Source of the DNA: Candidatus Nitrospira nitrificans | Lineage (GTDB): Bacteria > Nitrospirota > Nitrospiria > Nitrospirales > Nitrospiraceae | Reading direction: 5' to 3' | Length of the DNA: 64,000 nt | NCBI RefSeq assembly: GCF_001458775.1 | Contig: NZ_CZPZ01000007.1 | Coordinates: 49,913 to 113,912, forward strand | In this document: positions 29,418-38,329 of the stretch, piece by piece | How the letters are laid out: each line of letters starts with the position of its first letter | How positions within the stretch are numbered: position 1 is the first letter of the stretch | Notes under the pieces: model-generated | What the model was told of the DNA's origin: nothing | Seen by the model: only the letters and a program-made list of their open reading frames with translations | Databases searched by the model: none | Made by a program: the position numbers and the translations under genes

Positions 29418-29955
29418 TTTTCCAAGTCCATTCTTCCGTAGGCATCCTTCTCCGCCACTACTTCGTGAGCCTTATCTCTACGGCCGTCCATCGCCTCTGC
29501 TTAGTGAGGCGGGTATGACGATTATCATATCTTTCAATGAGTTGTTCGCTGTTATGTTGCCCTGCCACATGTAAGCACGATGTGTAATGACTGTGAGTGA
29601 AGGCTGGGGAAATAGTCGATTCATCCATCGCCACTGCCCTGTTCGATGGGGTATTGGATTTACCGATAACTCCAATCCGTTTTATCTATTTTTAAAAATG
29701 AACGCGGGGTTGCTACTGTTGGCGCCGTTCGCCTTACGACGCGAGAAGAGCATCCCCTCATGATCGCTCTGGAGGCGGATAATTGGACTCTCATGCCAAT
29801 AACCGCAACAGCCGAACCGGGGATCAATTCGGGCGTAACGAAGACGCGATCGTCTCGCATCGCCTCGCTGGCCATCACCGATAGACTGACGGATCTCAGA
29901 TTTCGCGATCAAAATTCGTCGAAGAATATGTTTCTTTACTTTTGGAGGGCAATGA
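29418..29955. other. Intergenic region after sucD
   Basis: 538 bases with no supported gene. CGCCTC (29492-29497) and GAGGCG (29506-29511) form a short stem that could end the sucD transcript, though no T run follows. The right end has GGAGGG at 29944-29949, the ribosome binding site of the next gene. Short frames on both strands show no family features. Confidence 0.45.
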
Positions 29956-30801
29956 ATGAAAACGAGAATTTCGGCGATCGTTTGCCTTCTCTGTGTCATT
30001 GGCTACGCTGAGGTCACTCGGGCGGAAGATCCGTCCAACCCACGGGTCGCCGATCCCTATGCGACCTCGCCTGATCCTCCAACCATGTCCTCCGGGACGT
30101 TCGAGCCCTATCTGTCATTTATGGCGGGCGTGGCAATACCGTTTAGTCAGGATGCCACGTTTCGTAACGGAGATGTGGACAGGGATGTCGATTATCAGAT
30201 GAAACAATCGATCGGCGGCAACGCGGGGCTTTGGTTTCCCACCAGGAACAAGTTGTTAGGATTCGATCTCGGTGGTGAAATCGAGGGCTATATCTGGTAT
30301 CCGGACGTGGCCTGCTGTCGGGAAAATTTTAACGGGGTAACTCTCCCAGACGGAACGTTTCAGGGCACCACGACTGAGATGCAGGGTATCTACGTGGGCT
30401 TCAATCTCATGATTCGAAGACCGATGGCGATTTCCGAGGCCTATCCCAACGGGCGATGGTTTCCGTACGTCGGGATCGGGGGAGGAGCGCATCAGATGGC
30501 ATTTAAGCCAGGTGGAACCCTCGGGGCTTCGTTTGCAGCGCCCATCAGTGACCAACGGGATACGACTGTCGCGTTTCAGGCAAAGGGCGGGTTTAAGGTG
30601 TTTCTCTTCAAGTACCTGGCTGCCTTTGCTGAGGCGAAGTATCTTCATGCCGAACACAGCGGCCTGGGGACGGATCGGTTTGGGGTGAACACACCCCTGT
30701 TTTCTTCTACAGGCGATCTATTTCTAGATGACTATTCGTCCACGATCAGAACGATCAGTGTGCATGCGGGCTTGTCGCTGCACTTTGATATGAAGCCGTA
30801 G
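29956..30801 (+). CDS. Outer-membrane beta-barrel protein
   Basis: A 281-residue exported protein. Residues 1-23 form a signal peptide ending in TRAED. The rest has alternating amphipathic strands with glycine and aromatic residues (FEPYLSFMAGVAIPF, GGNAGLWFPTRNKLLGFDLG, WFPYVGIGGGAH, VFLFKYLAAFAEAKYLH) and ends ISVHAGLSLHFDMKP, where strand-terminal aromatic residues fit barrel insertion. This is the OmpA/OprF-like eight-stranded barrel pattern; there is no C-terminal peptidoglycan domain. The start at 29956 is preferred over an out-of-frame ATG four bases upstream. Ligand unknown. Confidence 0.75.
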   Translation: MKTRISAIVCLLCVIGYAEVTRAEDPSNPRVADPYATSPDPPTMSSGTFEPYLSFMAGVAIPFSQDATFRNGDVDRDVDYQMKQSIGGNAGLWFPTRNKLLGFDLGGEIEGYIWYPDVACCRENFNGVTLPDGTFQGTTTEMQGIYVGFNLMIRRPMAISEAYPNGRWFPYVGIGGGAHQMAFKPGGTLGASFAAPISDQRDTTVAFQAKGGFKVFLFKYLAAFAEAKYLHAEHSGLGTDRFGVNTPLFSSTGDLFLDDYSSTIRTISVHAGLSLHFDMKP

Positions 30802-30819
30802 GTTCGTACACAGTTTCAG

Positions 30820-30852
30820 TGCACACCCTGCTACAGGAAGGTAGGGTGTGCA
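30820..30852 (+). terminator. Hairpin downstream of the outer-membrane protein gene
   Basis: TGCACACCCT (30820-30829) pairs perfectly with AGGGTGTGCA (30843-30852). It is 19 bases after the stop codon. No T run follows, so it may be an mRNA 3' end or a weak terminator. Confidence 0.5.
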
Positions 30853-30975
30853 GCTGAGTGTAAATTCCAACCTTTCCCTCCACCCGTTTTCCCCTCCACA
30901 TACAGAGTATGAGATCGGCTGATCTTTAGGCCGAACTCCTCGCATTGATATGAGCAGTACTGAGTGACAGTAGAG

Positions 30976-31329
30976 CTAGGCGACTATTGGGGAAAGGTGT
31001 ACGTCTAGGGCCAGCTCTTGAGAGACCACTCGATCTAATCGGTGACGGGTCATCATCGGGACGCGAATGAACTCGACGCCGAAGGTATGTTCCTTGACCC
31101 AGCGGACCTTTCCCAGCTCGATGAATAGGGATGTGGTTGGATCCGGCAGAAGAACACTCAGCTTAATATAGCTCCCCATGAGGACGGTCCGCTCACAGGT
31201 GACGGCACAGCCTGCAATGGACAAATCAGATACCACCCCCTCTCCAACGAATGGAGCGCCTCCAAATATTGCAGGATAGGTCACAGGCAGCCGAGGATGG
31301 ATTCGCCAGTTAATGGTTGTGTCAGCCAT
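30976..31329 (-). CDS. PilZ-domain protein
   Basis: A 117-residue single PilZ domain, the usual c-di-GMP receptor module. The arginine motif is WRIHPRLPV near residue 8-16 and the second motif is DLSIAGCAV near residue 35-43, in place of the common D/NxSxxG with the expected spacing. GGAGGA precedes the ATG. It stands alone between two gene groups. The first arginine motif reads RIHPR rather than RxxxR with two neighbouring arginines, so binding may be weak. Confidence 0.82.
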   Translation of the reverse strand: MADTTINWRIHPRLPVTYPAIFGGAPFVGEGVVSDLSIAGCAVTCERTVLMGSYIKLSVLLPDPTTSLFIELGKVRWVKEHTFGVEFIRVPMMTRHRLDRVVSQELALDVHLSPIVA

Positions 31330-31576
31330 GATTGTGTCCTCCGTAGGTGCAGTCTATCCAGGTAGCCGGCCATGGGCCATTCCTCGGAGGGGGGCGTAGG
31401 GCCTACTTCGGTTGAAAGTACTGTGTGGATGGCTAGTAGAGGCTGTTGAGCTGGTGCTCATGCCAAAAGAACCTCAGGATGCTCACAAGATTGCTGGTCA
31501 CCTGTACGGCCTTGGCGAGCCAAGACGTTCCGGCGTAGGCGGAAGAACGAGGCAGGTGGATTTTTTAAGCGCCCAG

Positions 31577-33160
31577 TTAGGGTTTATTGAGCTTATCCGT
31601 CAAAGAGGAAGGAGGGACTGTTGACGGGAGTTCGAGCCGTTCCAGGACATCTTGCTTGAGTTTCGTAGGTTCTTCAATACGGTTATCCCGTTGCAGGATA
31701 TTGATATCTTTCGCCTTCCGGGCATTCAGTTCCACCACGTCTGCATCGTCGCGGACTAAGTGGGGAGTAAGGAAGACGAGAAGATTGAGCTTCTCGATCT
31801 GACGAGACTGAGATTTAAACAGCCATCCAAGCCATGGAATGTCTCCTAATAGGGGAATTTTTCTTTCGCTGAGTGTGATGTTGTCGCGCACTAGTCCCCC
31901 CACTACGAGTGTCTGTTGATCCTGCGCAACCGTCGTGGTTTCCATGGATCGCTTCGTCGTGGTGGGTCCGACGGGGATGCTTGCTGTGCCAGAGCCGATG
32001 GTCTGAGCCACGTTTTCCGCGATCGCCGTAATCTCTTGTTTGATTTCCAGGCGAATCAAATCACCTTCAAGGACCTGTGGGGTCAACTCTAACGTGACGC
32101 CGACGTCTTTTCGTTCAATGGTGACGAGCGTTCCCCCTGTGATGCCTTGGGCCTGGCCGGTCGGGAATGGTCGATTCTCACCGACGACGATCTTCGCCTT
32201 CTGGTTGTCGGCGGCAAGCACTTGGGGTGTCGAGAGGACATTCGTATCAGTCAGGTTCATCAGGAGGTTCATGAATGCGCGCACGTTCAGCGTATTCAGG
32301 AGCGGCGCTGCGCCGCCGGTCGCCCCTCCGGCCGCTGCGCCAGTGATCGCCTGGGCGAAGGTTGCCAGGTCTTCCGGCGCTCTGTTGAACCCGCCGATTC
32401 CCTGTACGAAGCCAGATTTTCCCGCGCCGAGCACCTGCGTCGGATCCGTGCCGATCTGGCGAAGGCGATCCACTTGGACCTCCAGGATCACCGCCTCCAC
32501 GAAGACCTGCTTGCGCCGGATATCGAGGTCGCGAATGACGGCTTGGAGATGACTCCAGGCGAGTTTGGTTGCACTGATCACGATGGAGTTGGTCGCCTTG
32601 TCGGCAAACACTTGGACGGGAGCCTCAAATTCCGTCAGCGGTCTGACGGGTGGCCTGGTGCCGGGCGTCATCTGCGCCACTGTTTGTGATCGCGCCACCA
32701 AATTGGTAAGGACGGCGGCGAGATCAGTCGCGTTGGCATGTTTCAGCTTATAGACAAACACCCCTCGCTCCGGAGGAAGATCACCCATGGGGACCACTTG
32801 ATACAGGTTCCCTCCTTTCGGAACCACAGCGATACGGGCTGCTTCTAACGCCGCGACGAACATGGTGAAAGCCTGGTCCGATGAAACTTTGGTCGGAGAA
32901 AAGACGGATACTTTTCCACCCTGCTTTTTAATCGTCTCATCCAGCACAAAGTTCTTTCCGGTGAGCTCACTGATAAACCGGACGAAGACAGGGATCTCGA
33001 CCTCGTTAAATTCCAATGCGACTTTTGTCTGGTGGCCTCCCGCGCTTTGCGAAAAGAGAGGCGGAGGTAAGGCTAAGAAGAACAGAAGCGCCAAGATCAG
33101 GCAGATGCCAAAATTCCTGGTTGTGTTCGCTGGACGACGAGATATTGGACGGGCTTGCAC
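31577..33160 (-). CDS. GspD/PilQ-type secretin
   Basis: A 527-residue outer-membrane secretin. An N-terminal hydrophobic segment (ICLILALLFFLALPPPLF) acts as signal. An N0 domain (VALEFNEVEIPVFVRFISEL) and one N1-type domain (VYKLKHANATDLAAVLTNL) follow, then the secretin core with VLSTPQVLAADNQKAKIVVG and the signature VVGGLVRDN with KIPLLGDIPWLGWLF. It has fewer N domains than classic GspD (about 650 residues). No ATPase or pseudopilin genes are next to it. It starts at a GTG and diverges from the large TPR protein gene. Confidence 0.87.
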   Translation of the reverse strand: MQARPISRRPANTTRNFGICLILALLFFLALPPPLFSQSAGGHQTKVALEFNEVEIPVFVRFISELTGKNFVLDETIKKQGGKVSVFSPTKVSSDQAFTMFVAALEAARIAVVPKGGNLYQVVPMGDLPPERGVFVYKLKHANATDLAAVLTNLVARSQTVAQMTPGTRPPVRPLTEFEAPVQVFADKATNSIVISATKLAWSHLQAVIRDLDIRRKQVFVEAVILEVQVDRLRQIGTDPTQVLGAGKSGFVQGIGGFNRAPEDLATFAQAITGAAAGGATGGAAPLLNTLNVRAFMNLLMNLTDTNVLSTPQVLAADNQKAKIVVGENRPFPTGQAQGITGGTLVTIERKDVGVTLELTPQVLEGDLIRLEIKQEITAIAENVAQTIGSGTASIPVGPTTTKRSMETTTVAQDQQTLVVGGLVRDNITLSERKIPLLGDIPWLGWLFKSQSRQIEKLNLLVFLTPHLVRDDADVVELNARKAKDINILQRDNRIEEPTKLKQDVLERLELPSTVPPSSLTDKLNKP

Positions 33161-33726
33161 GATGGACTATTGATTCCGTGGCATCAGCTGATGCGGTGTA
33201 CGTGAGCCTGACCGTACCATAGGTGTGTCAAAAGACACAACCATGCCGATGTCTTTGAAAAGTGCCCAGTCCGCGCATATCCAGAGAAGAGGGCGCTTGC
33301 TGCCGGCCATCCCTTCCAGGCTGTGGAGGCACGATCCTGAGCCGATCGTTAAGTATGTATGTCAATACTCCGATACAGAGATGGTGACGGGTGTGGGCGA
33401 GACGACCCTGGCCGCACCATGCGTAAGCGGATCGATCAGGTCACTCTTCATCTATCGGATTTGCCTCTCCTCCCATTGTGCAAATTGGTGAGGCAACGGT
33501 CTGTCCAAAATTGGATAGACGGATGAACCGCAAGAAATGACCGCAGGTAAGTCATGACTTTTCAATAGCTTGGCGTGAAGAACCATTGGATGAGTGAGGC
33601 ATTGGGATTGCAAACCCCTTAAAGGTTTCGCTCCTGGGTCACTACCCAACTTCACAAGCGTCGGCAAGAGCAGAATGGGCCGCTGGCGCAGGCTCAGGCG
33701 GTGTCGGGATCTGCTAAGGTTGTAGC
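33161..33726. other. Divergent intergenic region between secretin and TPR protein genes
   Basis: 566 bases that should carry promoters for both divergent genes, but no clear -35/-10 pair was found. A frame at 33225-33491 has no recognisable features and is not called. Confidence 0.4.
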
Positions 33727-36700
33727 GTGCGCGTAAATAAGAAATCCCCTTTAAAATCAGATAAAACCCAGGCCTCTCGCGCTCACAAGCGTGGTGTGGT
33801 GGGCTACAGCAGGAAGAGCGCTCTTCTTGAGGAAGCCATCACCCAAATGAATGCCGGAAAATATGGGCGATCTTCTACCGCGCTGAAGGAATTACTCGCG
33901 CTCGATCCGCAGAACATGGAGGCGCGGCGGCTGTTCGCTACTCTCCACCTTCGTCTCGGGAGCCTGATCCCGGCGAGACAAGCCTTTGACTCACTCATCG
34001 ATGAAGCGTTTCAGCGCCAGGACTATTGGCTCGCGGAATCGCTACTCCGCGAATACTTGGCGGCCGGGCCGCGATGTGTGCCGTTCTTGGAGAAGCTAGG
34101 GGGACTCTATCAGGGGAAAGGAGATATCCTCGAGGCCGTGGCTGAGTTCGGCAAGGCGATCGACATCTTGATCGAAGACCCGGACCCTGACCAGCCACAG
34201 CATGCCTCCCAGCTCTACGACAAAATACGGAATCTTGCGCCCGCGAGCCCGGTGGCATTTCGATTGGCGTCCTTCTTTGACGCGCAAACCGGCGAGGTGT
34301 TAGTCCGTCGGCCTGTCGATTCTGGACAATCGATCGACGCCCCATCACTCGACATGCCTGAGGTAGGTCAGGGTGGAGGGGCTGGTCCTGAGCCGATGGC
34401 TGGGGTGATGCCAGGTGAGATCCAGGATTCTCTGGTGACGGCGCCCGATTTTCCCAACGCGGCCGCTGTAACCGATTCCTCAGAATCGCTTACCCCGCCA
34501 ACAGTCAGGGACTTTCCGACACCTCAAGTTCACACGCTCGATGGGATATTGCCGCCTTCTGACCCATCCGTACGAGAACAAGCGCAGGCTGTGAGCAGCA
34601 CGAGTGAGGTGGGACGTGCGGCATCGGGCGAATCTCGCACCGATGAAGGTGGGAGTGTTCTTTCAGGATTGCAAATAGATGATCTTTCCGGACAGGTTGA
34701 TCTCGGAAGTTCCCATTCGCTTGCGTCCCCATTCGTGTCAGCAGATGGTGTTATCACGGCGCAAGAACCGGACAAGGGGTTGGTCGGGACCGAATCCGAG
34801 GCCTCCGTTGATGCGATTACCCCATCGACGGATATTGCACCCACGGACTCGACCACAGCTCAGGATGAGCTGCTGAGTTCGATACAGCCTGCGGCAGATC
34901 CCGGTGGTACGTCCCCATCTCAAGTGAAAGCAATATCCGCCCTTGTGGTTGGGAGTGTCGAGACACAGCAGGCGCCAGATCCGAAAGATCCGATGGCGTC
35001 ATCCGGTGGTGCTCTCAAGAATCAGGAACAAGACGGATGGATGCCTGAGGCTGAACCAAGGGCACCCGTTGATGCAGGGGGCCCATCGACGGATGTTGCG
35101 CCCACGGACTTGACCATTGCTCCGGACGCTCCGCTGAGTCTGATCCAGCCTGTCGAAGATATCAGCCTCATGCCATCATCCCAGATTGAAGAGATAGCAG
35201 TGTCTACATTCTTGGAAACGGAACGGTCAACGGTTGAACCGTTAGAGACTGAGCATGGACCGTCCGCTCTGCGACAACCTGTCGAGAACGAACCAATAGA
35301 GGTACTGGCGGAAGAGCCTCCGGGCGCGCATAGTCCATCGAGCCCAGAGCCGGTTTCAGGCCAAGAGGTTCCAGAACCATGGAAACAACCAGGTTTCTCC
35401 TGGGAATCCGTATTCAATAGTGCATGGAAGTTCGGAAGTGAGCATTCGGCACCTGCCTCCCCGCCGGAATCCATCGAGACGCATGTCGAGGAAGCCTCGC
35501 CTCCGGGGGCAGCGGCGGCGCGTCACCAGGAAGAAGTGTTAGACGACCAAGCGGTTGAAATTCCAGAGCGTGAAGAATCGACTTCGCTCGGAGATCACAC
35601 CTCTGTAGGATTTCCCATTGCGCCGATGCCCTGGGATCACGTTCAGGAGTCGGTCATTTCGATTTCACCGTCGCAGGTCGATCCTCCACTGACCGAGAGT
35701 CTGAATTCGGCGGGAAATCCCTCGCCTCATCCAGTTGAAGCAGAATTGCCCCCAATGGTGAGTGACAGCCTGACTCAACCTCTGTCTTCACTGGATACCT
35801 CCGTTGAAGAAGCAGCTTCGTTCTCGATCGCGCAGACGCCACAGACCACGGCTTTGCCCGATCTGAAAATTTCTGCTGCCGAGTTGGAACACACCGCATT
35901 CGAGACCGAACAGGGCTCTGTTCCGGCAGAGTCTGAACCGCAGTTTCGAGTCCTGAGCGTTCAGACGATCGATGGACCGCCGCTGGAAGTTCCTACGGCA
36001 GCCCTTGGGTCGCCGGTTGTCGCGGACGAACCAGTAGCAGACGCTGTGATATCTCCCCCAGAAGTTCCGTCGAAAGGCGCTGACTTCCTCGTGAGCGTGG
36101 AAGATGATTGTGCGAGCGCAACTATTCAGAGTCCCGTTCAGGAGTCTTCAGCCGCCTCGGCACAACCTACCTGCGAGACACTGAGCAAGGTAACCGATGA
36201 GATTCCGCCTCCAGCCCCTCTGCAAATACAACAGAGAATATGGGAATCGCCGCAGGAACTAATAGAATCTCTTCAACCCGCAAGAGAGCAGGCTGCGGTA
36301 CAGGCTCATGACCCGCAACCCCAGGGGACGGCATGTGTTGAAGCGCGCACGCCTAGTCCTGAATCGGGTGTTGAACAAGAGCAGTCGGACCAAGCAGGAG
36401 AGTCGATTCGATTCGTCGAACAACCTCACGCTGCTCCGGTTGCACCGGCACCGCCGACGAGTTTAGAACGGCAGGACGTCAGCCGGGCTATGTCCGTGGC
36501 TGCCGCTGTTGATGTGCTCTTTGAGTCGTCCCAAAATGTCAGGGCGACTGAGACTCGAGAACATGTCGCGGAGTCCCACCCCAGACGAAAAACCAGTTCG
36601 GCGCTGGCCCGAACCCGCTTGGCGATTGCCGGCTTTGTCAGCTCATGTTTTTCGACTACGCGCGCCATTGTGGTGACGTGCGTAGGATTGGTGATCCTTT

Positions 36701-38049
36701 CGGGGATCCTCATTGCCTTAGGGGTCGGTGCCATCGGACTGACCTGGATCATCATGGAAGAATCACCTTCTCCGGTCTTCCAAAGTCTCACGACCACTCC
36801 TCAACGGACCCTGTCGGATTTCAAGAAAAACGGCTACTTGTTCCTCGTTGGGTTTGACGTGTCGGTCGATCACGATCCGATACAGGCGGGATATGATCGG
36901 AAGCCTGAGCCCAACGATGGCCGGTCGGCGTTAGCCTGTTTTGGGAGCTCAGGCTCAAGGATAATGGAGGGATCGAATGCCTCCGCCACCGTCATGCGAG
37001 GGTGGGTTCGTAGTCCGGATCCTGTCGGAGCGTTCAAGTCCCATCAGCAGGCCATCAAGGAATGGGGCAACCTGCACGCGCCGGCGCTCAATCGATATAG
37101 TCAGTGGCAAAAGCTTCCCTTTGAAGACTGGGGGTATGGCCAGACGGTGAGTTTGCCCTGTCCTGCGGTGGGCTTTTCCCACCAACTCCATGTGGCGGAT
37201 GGGTTTCTGCAGGGTATCGATCTCGGCATCGATCGGCTTGAGACGGATGTGGAAGCGTGGCGTATCGTCTTGAGCCAGGCGAAGACTCTCCCGGTGAAAA
37301 TGCTGGCGCTACAGGCAATCAATGACGACATTGCGGTCGCCTCGGGGTTACTCGTAGGCTCAGACTTTGACGGAAAATATCTGGGGCGCATCACGAAAGT
37401 CCTTCGCCCGCTTGACCAGGGGGAACTCTCGATACGCTGGCCCATGCAAAGCGAACTCGTTTCCGCATCGAAGACCTACGAGACGCAGTTGAAAGCAGCG
37501 AGAGCCGACGCACAGCCGGTGTACACCATCGTGGCATCGGCGCTTCCCTTGCCGATGCAGCGCCGTCTCAACGACTATGCGGAATATTATGACGCGTCGT
37601 ACAAAGCCGCCGGCGAAGGGCGGCATGGATCGTTGCCGAAGTGGAAAGACTATATCCGTTTCCCAGCGTCCGGCCTGATGGATCATGTCATCAACCCGAT
37701 CGAGAATATCGTGGGTCTCGAACCGTTGCCAGCGTGGGATCTGTACAACGGGTTGGTGGTTGATACGGATGCGCATCTCCGGCTTGCCAGTTTGCAAGCC
37801 TGGCTCAGGCGTGGCCCAGCCGATGGTGATCTTGCCACTCGAATTGCGAAGGCAGGGCAAAATTTCTATGACCCGTATACGGGACTGCCGATGTTGATGA
37901 ATTTGAAAAAAGGCGTTCTCTACAGTGTGGGACACGACGGGAAAGATCAAGATGCCGATCCTCTGTCCGATGTAGTGGTGCAGATTCCTGTCGGATACAT
38001 GTCTGCCGCTCCGCCGAAATCCTCAGCCTCGTCATCCAAGTCCAGATAA
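33727..38049 (+). CDS. Giant TPR protein with disordered linker, membrane segment and large C-terminal domain
   Basis: A 1440-residue protein starting at GTG. Residues about 25-190 contain TPR-like helices (LLALDPQNMEARRLFATLHL, AVAEFGKAIDILIED). Residues about 195-960 are rich in Pro, Ser, Glu and Ala and look disordered; a stretch of about 50 residues near 366 is repeated near 453 (PSTDIAPTD and PSTDVAPTD). A transmembrane helix lies at about 980-1009. The last 430 residues look folded and end with YDPYTGLPMLMNLKKGVLY and HDGKDQDADPLSD, recalling the C-terminus of type II pseudopilins. Placed opposite a secretin gene, it may be part of the same envelope machine, but this is inference. Confidence 0.7.
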   Translation: MRVNKKSPLKSDKTQASRAHKRGVVGYSRKSALLEEAITQMNAGKYGRSSTALKELLALDPQNMEARRLFATLHLRLGSLIPARQAFDSLIDEAFQRQDYWLAESLLREYLAAGPRCVPFLEKLGGLYQGKGDILEAVAEFGKAIDILIEDPDPDQPQHASQLYDKIRNLAPASPVAFRLASFFDAQTGEVLVRRPVDSGQSIDAPSLDMPEVGQGGGAGPEPMAGVMPGEIQDSLVTAPDFPNAAAVTDSSESLTPPTVRDFPTPQVHTLDGILPPSDPSVREQAQAVSSTSEVGRAASGESRTDEGGSVLSGLQIDDLSGQVDLGSSHSLASPFVSADGVITAQEPDKGLVGTESEASVDAITPSTDIAPTDSTTAQDELLSSIQPAADPGGTSPSQVKAISALVVGSVETQQAPDPKDPMASSGGALKNQEQDGWMPEAEPRAPVDAGGPSTDVAPTDLTIAPDAPLSLIQPVEDISLMPSSQIEEIAVSTFLETERSTVEPLETEHGPSALRQPVENEPIEVLAEEPPGAHSPSSPEPVSGQEVPEPWKQPGFSWESVFNSAWKFGSEHSAPASPPESIETHVEEASPPGAAAARHQEEVLDDQAVEIPEREESTSLGDHTSVGFPIAPMPWDHVQESVISISPSQVDPPLTESLNSAGNPSPHPVEAELPPMVSDSLTQPLSSLDTSVEEAASFSIAQTPQTTALPDLKISAAELEHTAFETEQGSVPAESEPQFRVLSVQTIDGPPLEVPTAALGSPVVADEPVADAVISPPEVPSKGADFLVSVEDDCASATIQSPVQESSAASAQPTCETLSKVTDEIPPPAPLQIQQRIWESPQELIESLQPAREQAAVQAHDPQPQGTACVEARTPSPESGVEQEQSDQAGESIRFVEQPHAAPVAPAPPTSLERQDVSRAMSVAAAVDVLFESSQNVRATETREHVAESHPRRKTSSALARTRLAIAGFVSSCFSTTRAIVVTCVGLVILSGILIALGVGAIGLTWIIMEESPSPVFQSLTTTPQRTLSDFKKNGYLFLVGFDVSVDHDPIQAGYDRKPEPNDGRSALACFGSSGSRIMEGSNASATVMRGWVRSPDPVGAFKSHQQAIKEWGNLHAPALNRYSQWQKLPFEDWGYGQTVSLPCPAVGFSHQLHVADGFLQGIDLGIDRLETDVEAWRIVLSQAKTLPVKMLALQAINDDIAVASGLLVGSDFDGKYLGRITKVLRPLDQGELSIRWPMQSELVSASKTYETQLKAARADAQPVYTIVASALPLPMQRRLNDYAEYYDASYKAAGEGRHGSLPKWKDYIRFPASGLMDHVINPIENIVGLEPLPAWDLYNGLVVDTDAHLRLASLQAWLRRGPADGDLATRIAKAGQNFYDPYTGLPMLMNLKKGVLYSVGHDGKDQDADPLSDVVVQIPVGYMSAAPPKSSASSSKSR

Positions 38050-38121
38050 GTCTTTTCCCATGATTTTCGGTCTGCCCGGCATCGCTTGCTTGACAGCAGG
38101 TCGAGTATTCCACACAATCAG

Positions 38122-38284
38122 CGCAGGCTGTTGAAAAAATCCTCCAGCTTGGTTTTTCTGTCGCTCAGAGGCCAACGTACGGGACTGAGTACGCTTCGCT
38201 CACTGCGGCCTTGCTCGGTGAAAGGCGCGTCTCGGCGCGCTGGGGTGAGCGGGTGAGGACAAAGGCCTTTTTGAACAGTCTGCG
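38122..38284. repeat. Long palindromic element before the amidohydrolase gene
   Basis: CGCAGGCTGTTGAAAAA (38122-38138) and its inverted copy at 38268-38284 differ at two positions. Inside are GCTCAC/GTGAGC arms and the module at 38218-38259 that is shared with the element at 26581-26747. Confidence 0.7.
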
Positions 38285-38329
38285 GATCCTGGCAAAAGTG
38301 CTCGGACGTTAAGTTTACATCGCCGATAG

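Noticed and set aside
29760..30011. 83-codon frame upstream of the outer-membrane protein
   Set aside because: Runs into the signal peptide of the next gene in another frame and shows no protein-like pattern.
31412..31624. 70-codon frame between the PilZ and secretin genes
   Set aside because: Overlaps the end of the secretin gene, no ribosome binding site and no conserved pattern.
33225..33491. 88-codon frame in the divergent gap before the TPR protein
   Set aside because: Unusual composition and no features; the gap must hold promoters.
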